DNA of 64,000 bases from assembly GCA_904066235.2 (NCBI GenBank), contig CAJFCV020000001.1:13821291-13885290 (forward strand), given 5' to 3'. Within the stretch, counting starts at the first letter, position 1. Every line of letters starts with the position of its first letter. This DNA is from Bursaphelenchus xylophilus. Its lineage: Eukaryota > Nematoda > Chromadorea > Rhabditida > Aphelenchoididae. Positions 57,174 to 64,000 of the stretch are shown piece by piece. A program made the translations under genes and the position numbers. The notes beneath the pieces are model-generated. The model worked only from the letters and a program-made list of their open reading frames with translations. It was not told where the DNA came from and made no database searches.

Positions 57174-58576
57174 ATGGCAGCAAATACTGCCCAAACACAG
57201 TCCGAAGATGCTAAATTATTCGCTGCAGCCATCGAGGAAGCCCTCCAAACATCTGAAGATGCGCTAAAATCAGCTGAATCGATGGAAAAACAGATCACAG
57301 ACCTCATAAACGAAGATGTTAGTGGTGGAATCAGCTTGTACGACCTGAAGAATCATGAACTCTCGGCGTATTTGTTGAATTTGGGGATTTTAATGGCCAA
57401 GATGTCACTTGGAGAATCGATTGAAGGGTCGAAAACATTGGATGAACTGATCAAACTTAGAGTTGTAAGTTTTTACTATTTTTGTTTTGTTTTTAGGTAG
57501 ATTATGAGCTCTGGAGTTAGTTCATGTCTTCACAAATCTTTTTGACCAGTTAAACAGAAGTCTGACGTGTGATTTAGGGCTAAAAATCGTAATCTTGCTC
57601 ATGACCAAGTGTAACATAGAATTTTGAGTTATTCTCTAGGTAGATGAAGAGGGATGGCTACGATTTTTATCAGGTAGACAAAGAATGATTTCTTCTTGCT
57701 TATTTTTGTTGTTTTTGCTATTATAATGGATGAGTAATGTCTTAATTTATCCATCTTTATGTGCATCATAGCTTTTGTAGAAATCGGTTAGAAATCCACA
57801 AATCTCTGGTTTATGTCTTTCAAAATGCGTCTCACTAATATGCTATCGCATTTCTAGGTACTTGAGCGAATTCGACCGATCGAAAAGAAGCTAAAAACGC
57901 AAGTCGATCAACTTCTTCGAGGTGGAAATGAAGAAGACAAGGATTTGACGATGCACGCTCGTCCCGAGATGTTTAATGCCGAGGAAAGCGAGGGTGAGGG
58001 CTCAGAGGACGAGGACTCAAAGGCAATGAAGAAATATCAACCGCCGAAAATGGTGCCCATGCATTTTGACGAGAATCAAGAGGAAAAGAAGGCCAAACAG
58101 GTAAGATTTTTCTTTGAATTTTCGGAATTTAGATGTTCAATCGAGCGTACTGGAGCAAAAATTGTGTTTATTAATGCCAATTGGCCTTGTGGAGGATTGA
58201 TTTCCGCACTAAAATGACCTTGTTTTAGTTGGAGAGAGCTCGAAAGAAGGCGATGCAATCCTCGCTGATCCAAGACCTCCGAGCCCAATATTCCGATGCT
58301 CCAACTCTCATACGTGATGGCCCGTCCATGAATCGAATGGAACGGGAGCAGCAAAAGTTCGAGGAGCTGAATTACACTCGTCTTCAGCTCAACAAACACG
58401 AAAAGAAGATGACAAAGCGGAAGGAAAACATCGAAACGCTGGACTCACTCCTCAAATTCGGAGATTATATGGCAATGGACACGGTGTTGGAGGATGGAGC
58501 TACCAAAAAGAAGTCAAGAGGGCAGAAACGTCGAGGCGGGCCCGCAAAACATAAGGGGAAAAAGAAGAAGCACTAA
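57174..58576 (+). CDS. ngdn: Neuroguidin/Lcp5 homologue, SSU processome factor
   Basis: Exons 57174-57464, 57858-58100 and 58229-58576, all phase 0, give 293 residues. Residues about 45-112 are the Sas10/Utp3/C1D domain: LYDLKNHELSAYLLNLGIL, SLGESIEGS, LDELIKLR then VVLERIRPIEKKLKTQVDQL across the first junction, as in neuroguidin and yeast Lcp5. The middle is acidic (EESEGEGSEDEDS) and followed by YQPPKMVPMHFDE, a conserved family phrase. The C-terminus is strongly basic (KKKSRGQKRRGGPAKHKGKK), fitting nucleolar RNA-protein work. Lcp5/NGDN associates with U3 snoRNP for 18S rRNA processing. A trans-splice-like acceptor ends four bases before the ATG. Confidence 0.92.
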
Positions 58577-58579
58577 GTT

Positions 58580-58980
58580 CAAGGATAATATGGTTGTTAT
58601 TTCTTATTGTTACTTGTTTTTGTTCTAGTGAATCGATGGAATGTTCTGGATTAGGTCTAGATTTTTGGATTTGAAGAGGTTTTTCGTGGATTAGAGGGAA
58701 AATTTTTCCTTGTACTAGGCTAAATTAAGGTAAATTTTGATGGAAAATGTTGAATTTTTTGCTCAAATCAGTAGAAATATGTCTTGAAGAGCCGTAATAG
58801 AGCTTTTGAGAAGAGAAGATACCATTATCTTGATAGATATCTTCAAAATTTCCACTTTTTTGATCAAAATTCTATAAAATAAGGTGATTTTTGACGATTT
58901 TTCACAGTATCCCTCGATTTTTGGTTAATCTAGAACTTGGATTGAAAAAATTAATATACAAATTTATTCCACTCCCATTT
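58580..58980. other. Convergent 3' spacer
   Basis: Separates the 3' end of neuroguidin from the 3' end of the chemoreceptor gene. AT-rich, no feature beyond presumed 3' UTRs. Confidence 0.5.
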
Positions 58981-58981
58981 T

Positions 58982-61900
58982 CTAACGCATATCAGCAGTC
59001 GAAATTTTTGAAATTTTGGTCTGCGGGGTTGTTGTCGCTTTCTCAAATTGGCCCCGATTCCTCCCCAAAAGCGAGAGAAATCTCCGCCGATAGCTCGGAA
59101 TGACCGTCAACAGCGTTGTTGCGTTCGCAATGGGCAGAAGCGTGATGGACATTGTGAGAATTTGAGCCAAAATTGGCGACTTGATTTGAAGAAATGTGCC
59201 GGCCAGCCCAATCATATAGGGCAAACCAATGAGAATGAAGGGAAATACGGCCTGAAAAAGGGAGTATTACAGTTGGGGACCCGATCCAGTGGCAAAAAAC
59301 GTACCATTTTGCATCCAGGAAGTATTAAAAAATGTAGCAAAATGCCTCCCTCTCCAAGTAAAAAAATCCGATTTCAAAATCTCGCCCGCTCTTTTTTGTG
59401 AGGTCCCTTCAAACCGGAGTTTTTTGTCTTGGAGAGGGAGGCATTTTGCTACATTTTTTGATACTTCCTGGATGCAAAATGGTACGTTTTTTTGTCACTG
59501 GATCAGGTCTGTCACTGTATTAGCATTTTCATAAAGTGCCTGGACTTGTTTTCGCTTTCGCACAGTGCATCTTGAACTTTTGTCGCCAACGCACTGTGGA
59601 TTTTTGTTTTCGCGCACCGTGCAAACCTCGAAAATCTTTGGTTTTGCACTGTGCATTTGAAATACCGCTGCGACGTAAGCTTTTCTCAACTGCGCCGCGG
59701 CGATTTTGATCAAAAATGTGCATAGTGCAATCGGCTTTTTCGAGGTTTGCACGGTGCGCGAAGACAAAAATCCACAGTGCGTTGGCGACAAAAGTTCAAG
59801 ATGCACTGTGCGAAAGCGAAAACAAGTCCAGGCACTTTGTGAAAATGCTAATAGGAGGGAAAGACGATTGGGGAAAAAGACAATTGAGGAAACAAAAAAG
59901 TATTATTTTTCTTCGATGTAAGTGTCGAAATTAGGATAATCGATCTCGCTGAATTCGAAAATGACATTAATTTTTTTGATTGTTACTGTTTTTCTTAAGC
60001 AGTACGGTAAAGCAGTGATTTTTTTGATTTTTTTTTCAAAAATACACGATTTAGAGGTTTTCGTTGGTGCTGATTTCCAAACAGAAAAATGAACGAGATT
60101 TTAGGAATCAGCACTATCGAAAACCCCCATAAATCCAGTGTTTGTGGAAAAAAATTAAAAAAATTACTGCTTTACAGTACTACATAATGGAAATAGTAAC
60201 TATCAAAAAAATGAATGTTATTTTCGAAATCATCGCCATCGATTATCCTAATTTCGACATTTACATCGAAGAAAAATAATACTTTTTAGTCCGCCCAATC
60301 GTCGCTCGGTAATGATAAAAAGGATGGTAAAATACGATCAATTCTCGAAAATGGTGTTCTTGGTATATTATACTAGACCCACCTGAATCATCATTGCTCG
60401 GTTCAGCGTTTTGTTGGCTTGCCGAGTGATCTTGGACATGTGCGAGGCCTCGTTACCAAGAACTTTTACGATACGACAGCAACAGAAGATCACAACACCA
60501 TAAATCAGGACAATAAATACTTGCGAAGCCATTAGATGGATCACATTGCGGAGGGTTCGCTGAAAATTAAAGGAATTCCAATTTTTTCCACTAAAAACGA
60601 CATAAAAAATTGCTTGGGAAAAAGATTTGATCGATAAAATTGCAATTCATAAAGTGCATAGAGATTTTTTCCGATTCGCACATTTTGGACCTTTTCCCAC
60701 GCTTGTCGCCAACGCACAGTGCATTTTTTACTTTTCGCACAGTGCAACGAAGAAAAAAGCCGTTTGCACTGTGCAAATTCTCCAGCGACCCAGTTTCTTG
60801 TCGCGGCGCACAGTGCATTTTCTTCTCTGACGCACCGTGCATTTTTCTCTTTTTGCACAGTGCAACCCACGAAAAATCCGATTGCACTGTGCAAATTCTT
60901 CAACGACGCAGTTGCTTGTCGCCAACGCACAGTGCATTTTTCTCTTTTCGCACAGTGCAACCACAAAAAAGCCGTTTGCACTGTGCAAATTCTTCAACGA
61001 CGCAGTTGCTTGTCGCGACGCTTAGTGCATTTTCTTTTCCATTTCATTTTTCGCACTGTGCAAACCACAAAAAAAGCCGTTTGCACTGTGCAAATTCTCC
61101 AGCGACCCAGTTTCTTGTCGCCAACGCACAGTGCATTTTTCTCTTTTCGCACAGTGCAAACCACAAAAAAAGCCGTTTGCACTGTGCAAATTCTTCAGCG
61201 ACCCAGTTTCTTGTCGCCAACGCACAGTGCATTTTTCTCTTTTCGCACAGTGCAACCCACAAAAAATCCGATTGCACTGTGCAAATTCTTCAGCAAACCC
61301 GCGGCGACGCAGTTGGAAAAAGCTCATGTCGCGGCGATATTTCCGACGCACGGTGCAAAACCCAAACAAATGATGAAATGCACGGTGCAAAAAAATCGGG
61401 ATTTTTTGTGGACGGTGCGGACCGCGGCAAAGTGTCCATGCACTTTTGATATGAAAATACTATCAGTCTGTCGGGAAAATAATGAGGACAATGTCGCTGT
61501 GCCGATCGCATCGCGGAAATGAAAAGCAATTTATTTTTCCGCGACACAATTCATTTTCTCGGCGATGTGGTTTTCGATGCGACAGAGTGCCCATTATTTT
61601 CCCGACAGACTGATGATGACAAAAGTTTTAAAAAATTCCAAAAAAAAAATTATATGTGCTACGTTCCACTTACCGGATCGGCCACGGAAAACGGCAGTTT
61701 TCGGCCTCTGACCACCACATCATCTTCCAATTCCTTCGCGTATTCCGGATTCTCATTGCTCGGGATCCACGTGTACAACACCGTAAAGCATAAAACGCCA
61801 CAAGCGAGTAAACAAAGAGCAAAACTGAAAAATGTCTGTCGCTTCGACGCCAAATGCGACTTGACAACGACTTGATAGCGATGATAGAATTGGAAGCCAA

Positions 61901-62030
61901 TGTTCATTACGGCCGTGTAGACACCCAGCATCCAAAGAGCCGAAAATTTCATGGCTGTGGCGTTCGAGGCGTGCTCGAGGAAAGGGTTGTCGTTGATGAA
62001 GAACAGCCCGCCCACTCGCATTTCTGCTAT
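58982..62030 (-). CDS. Serpentine chemoreceptor (nematode STR/SRD-like), last three exons
   Basis: Exons 61674-62030, 60383-60559 and 58982-59251, phase 0 throughout, encode the last 267 residues. Five hydrophobic helices are visible: around WMLGVYTAVMNIGFQFYHRY (TM3), FFSFALCLLACGVLCFTVLY (TM4), QVFIVLIYGVVIFCCC (TM5), FPFILIGLPYMIGLAGTF (TM6) and SITLLPIANATTLLTVI followed by PSYRRRF (TM7). QANKTLNRAMMIQ before TM6 is typical of the nematode STR superfamily, which act as chemosensory GPCRs in sensory neuron cilia. TM1-TM2 exons are missing: the first exon here starts at a TTTTGCAG acceptor, so upstream exons lie beyond 62050, outside the window, or are lost. Both introns are filled with MITEs. 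Confidence 0.82.
59270..59517. mobile_element. MITE family 2, intronic copy
   Basis: CAGTTGGGGACCCGATCCAG to its inverse, flanked by TA. The right TA is shared with the next element. In the last intron of the chemoreceptor. Confidence 0.88.
59520..59851. mobile_element. MITE family 3 with GCACNGTGC motifs (332 bp)
   Basis: Tips TTAGCATTTTCATAAAGTGC and exact inverse GAAAATGCTAA, TA on both sides. The arms pair for more than 60 bp and include GCACAGTGCATCTTGAACTT in both orientations. This is the cleanest copy of the family and shows that the GCACNGTGC motif belongs to its arms. Confidence 0.88.
59863..60303. mobile_element. MITE family 5, second copy
   Basis: GACGATTGGGGAAAAAGACA at the left is inverted at the right as CCCAATCGTC after AAAAATAATACTTTT. 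The interior is palindromic, as in the copy at 23732-24155. Within the chemoreceptor intron. Confidence 0.72.
60640..61460. repeat. GCACNGTGC cluster with family 3 ends
   Basis: Over 20 copies. The left end AATTCATAAAGTGCATAGAG and right end GTCCATGCACTTTTGATATG are diverged family 3 tips, so this looks like an expanded family 3 element. The interior is about six imperfect repeats with TTCAGCGACCCAGTTTCTTG or TTCAACGACGCAGTTGCTTG spacers. In a chemoreceptor intron. Confidence 0.85.
61463..61613. mobile_element. MITE family 1, intronic copy
   Basis: Complete 151-bp copy with both tips; its left TA doubles as the right TA of the preceding family 3 element. Confidence 0.88.
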
Positions 62031-62062
62031 CTGCAAAAGTTGCTGGGTACAGTGGCTATGTA

Positions 62063-62310
62063 CAGTGAGGGACCTGATCCAATGGCAAAAAAACGTCTCC
62101 TTTTGCATCCCGGAAGGGACCAAAATGACTCCAAACCCTTCCCTTCTCTAACCTAAAAAACTCCGCTTTGAAAAGCGCGCCCTTTCCTTCAAGGCGGGCT
62201 CTTCAAAGCGGGGTTTTTTAGCTTAGAGAAGGGAAGGGTTTGGAGACATTTTAGTCACTTCCGGGATGCAAAATGAGACGTTTTTTGCCATTGGATCCGG
62301 TCCCTCACTG
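62063..62310. mobile_element. MITE family 2, diverged subfamily
   Basis: CAGTGAGGGACCTGATCCAA to inverse GGATCCGGTCCCTCACTG. Arms contain AAACCCTTCCCTTCTC instead of the AAATGCCTCCCTCTCC of other copies, but the plan is the same. TA on both sides. Confidence 0.85.
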
Positions 62311-62312
62311 TA

Positions 62313-62447
62313 TCAGTCTGTCGGGAAAATAATGAGCACACTGTTGCATCGAGAAAATGAATTGTTGCGGAAAAATCAAATTTCTTTCCATTTCAGCGAC
62401 ACGATTTTCGCCGCGACATTGTGCTCATTATTTTCCCGACAGACTGA
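62313..62447. mobile_element. MITE family 1, copy in a three-element chain
   Basis: 135 bp; the left TA (62311-62312) is shared with the family 2 element and the right TA (62448-62449) with a family 3 element. Confidence 0.88.
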
Positions 62448-62449
62448 TA

Positions 62450-62850
62450 TTAGCATTTTCGTAATGTGCCTAGACATTTGTCGCGCCCCCAGCGTGCACA
62501 AAAACCCACTTTTTTGCACTGTGCATCGAAATATCGCCGCGACACAAGCTTTTTCCAACTGCATCGCAGCGATTTTGTCGACGAATTTGCACAGTGCAAA
62601 CGGCTTTTTTGCGGGTTGCACGGTGCGAAAGGAGAAAATGCACTGTGCGAAAGGCGACAAACGTCCATGCACTTTGAAACATCGCGGCGACGTAAACACG
62701 TTTCAAACTCCGCCGCTGCGTCGGCGCCGGGAATTTGCACAGTGCAAACGGCTTTTTTGAGGTTGCACTGTGCGAAAAGAAAGAAATGCACTGTGCGCTG
62801 CGACAAGCGTGGGAAAAAGTTCAAAATGCACTGTGCAAGAGCTGTGGGAA
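62450..62850. mobile_element. MITE family 3, partial or rearranged, with GCACNGTGC motifs
   Basis: Starts TTAGCATTTTCGTAATGTGC directly after TA. A right-end-like GTCCATGCACTTTGAAAC occurs at 62668, but motif-bearing sequence continues to about 62840, so two copies may overlap. Confidence 0.65.
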
Positions 62851-62859
62851 AAGAAAACC

Positions 62860-63290
62860 TTATCGAACGGCGACGAGTGAATTTTCCCGCGCAAAATAAA
62901 AGTCATCAAAACTGTAGTCGTCCCACGTCTATCGCTGACTGGAAAGTGGCGACTTTTCATGGGGCTACAGAATCTTGGAAGATTTTTTAGGCAAGTAATA
63001 AGGTCATCTCTTCAGATGCCATAGTTACTATTACGCTATGTCCGAGGACATGCGCTTGGTTGCCTTTTGTTACACAAACTAATACACTTAACATTTCACT
63101 AAAGGTGGAATCGAACCTGAGTTGCCTGGGTTCCTCATCCGAACTCACTCCCCCTGCTCTAAGCAGGGAGGTGTTGGAGCAGTGCTGCGCAAAAGGGAAG
63201 TGATAGCGATTGCGTTCTAATATGTTATTTCTGTATTTGCATATACGCAACAGAAGAGGGTCTTGTTATCAGCGCAGGAGGCGCGCGGTC
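62860..63290. other. Spacer without recognised gene
   Basis: GGTTCGATTCCACC on the minus strand near 63110 resembles a tRNA box B, but no convincing tRNA fold surrounds it. Confidence 0.4.
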
Positions 63291-63297
63291 TCTACTA

Positions 63298-63551
63298 GGC
63301 GGGCCAAAAAGTCTTGACATGTTTTCGCACCGTGCGGGCGCATGAATTCGGTGTCGCGACGAGGTGTCGCGCGATAAAACCTTTGGCGGGGTGCGAATGA
63401 AGAACGCACTGTGCGTTGTTTACCCTTTTCAAAACATTCTTTTTTGCACTGTGCGGTGTCGCATTGCACCGTAAATTTTTCTTGTCGCCGCGCGACAAAT
63501 TGCATGCACGACGGCGCACTGTGCAGACATGTCAAGACTTTTTGGCCCGCC
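63298..63551. mobile_element. MITE family 6 with GCACNGTGC motifs (254 bp)
   Basis: Perfect inverted tips GGCGGGCCAAAAAGTCTTGA and its complement, with TA at 63296-63297 and 63552-63553. The interior contains GCACCGTGC, GCACTGTGC and similar copies although the tips are unrelated to family 3. Confidence 0.85.
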
Positions 63552-63559
63552 TAGTACTG

Positions 63560-64000
63560 CTGAGATAACATGGTTTGGTCCGAACAACGATCCTGGGTGA
63601 ACAGTTTACTTTTAAAAAAATAATATGGCGCATAACATATTTTTTCAAATTATTTTTTTTGCCTTGGAAAAAATAATATGACAAGGGGGGTCCAAGGCAA
63701 ATTTTTTCGATTTTTTTTCTTTGTAGAAAGAATGATATGGCAAGGAGGGACCAAAGGGCAATAAAAAAATCGAGCCTCATTTGAGCACAACGCCTTGAGC
63801 TTAGTTTTTGCCTTATTAGCTCGCGGATAGCCAAAAAAGCATATTGCCAAAACATTGTCAAAATCGCGGGAAACTGTTTTCGGACGAATCTTCGTAGTTT
63901 CAAGATCCAAATAGTGTTTTTTGCCCCCCCCCTTGCCATATAATTTTTTTCACCAAACAAAAAATGCGCTCAAAAAATTGCTTTGGTCCCCAAAAAATCA
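63560..64000. other. AT-rich end of window
   Basis: Imperfect repeats of AATAATATGG(C)..AAGGGGGG near 63620-63760. No gene recognised; missing 5' exons of the chemoreceptor could lie beyond. Confidence 0.35.

Noticed and set aside
63100..63185. tRNA gene on the minus strand (GGTTCGATTCC)
   Set aside because: The T-arm pairs poorly and no cloverleaf with a matching acceptor stem could be drawn.

Overview
This is nuclear DNA from a nematode, probably a free-living rhabditid-type worm. The grounds are short protein-coding genes with compact exons, GTAAG donors, U-rich TTTTCAG acceptors, acceptor-like U-rich AG sites a few bases upstream of start codons (as expected for spliced-leader trans-splicing), a serpentine chemoreceptor of nematode type, and AT-rich intergenic DNA full of palindromic miniature transposons. 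No species can be named from the sequence alone.

Layout. 1-7500: no convincing gene; fragments and complete copies of several foldback/MITE families. 7581-11149 (minus): two neighbouring paralogous genes for small zinc-ribbon proteins with one membrane helix; the long intron of the second is almost entirely two foldback elements. 11948-13907 (minus): an unrecognised Ser/Pro-rich gene whose reading frame is ambiguous. 14830-25261 (minus): a TRAK/Milton orthologue (kinesin/dynein adaptor for mitochondria) with two alternative first exons. One of its introns holds a complete Ty3/gypsy retrotransposon (16796-21522) with identical LTRs, inserted antisense to the host gene. 25300-53900: a roughly 28 kb gene-poor block of MITEs, a ~172-bp tandem repeat, a 29-bp minisatellite and large clusters of a 9-bp palindrome, GCACNGTGC. 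54074-55660 (plus): a MARCH-type membrane RING-CH ubiquitin ligase with a GC-rich hAT-like MITE in intron 2. 56031-57036 (minus) and 57174-58576 (plus): a head-to-head pair encoding an RPP38-like L7Ae-family protein and neuroguidin/Lcp5, both expected to act in nucleolar RNA processing, with 137 bp between the start codons. 58982-62030 (minus): the last three exons of a serpentine chemoreceptor whose introns are packed with MITEs. 62050-64000: more MITEs, no gene recognised.

The most unusual feature is the palindrome GCACNGTGC (any central base, usually extended to TGCAC..GTGCA), seen well over 100 times by eye in dense, irregularly spaced clusters. It occurs inside at least two structurally unrelated MITE families and also in long arrays without recognisable element ends. 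Several MITE families sit back to back sharing a single TA. Two foldback elements with the same tips and TTA target duplications carry different tRNA-like (box A/box B) sequences at nearly the same distance from the tip. Gene models below come from reading splice sites and frames by eye; family names rest on motif recognition, not on database searches.
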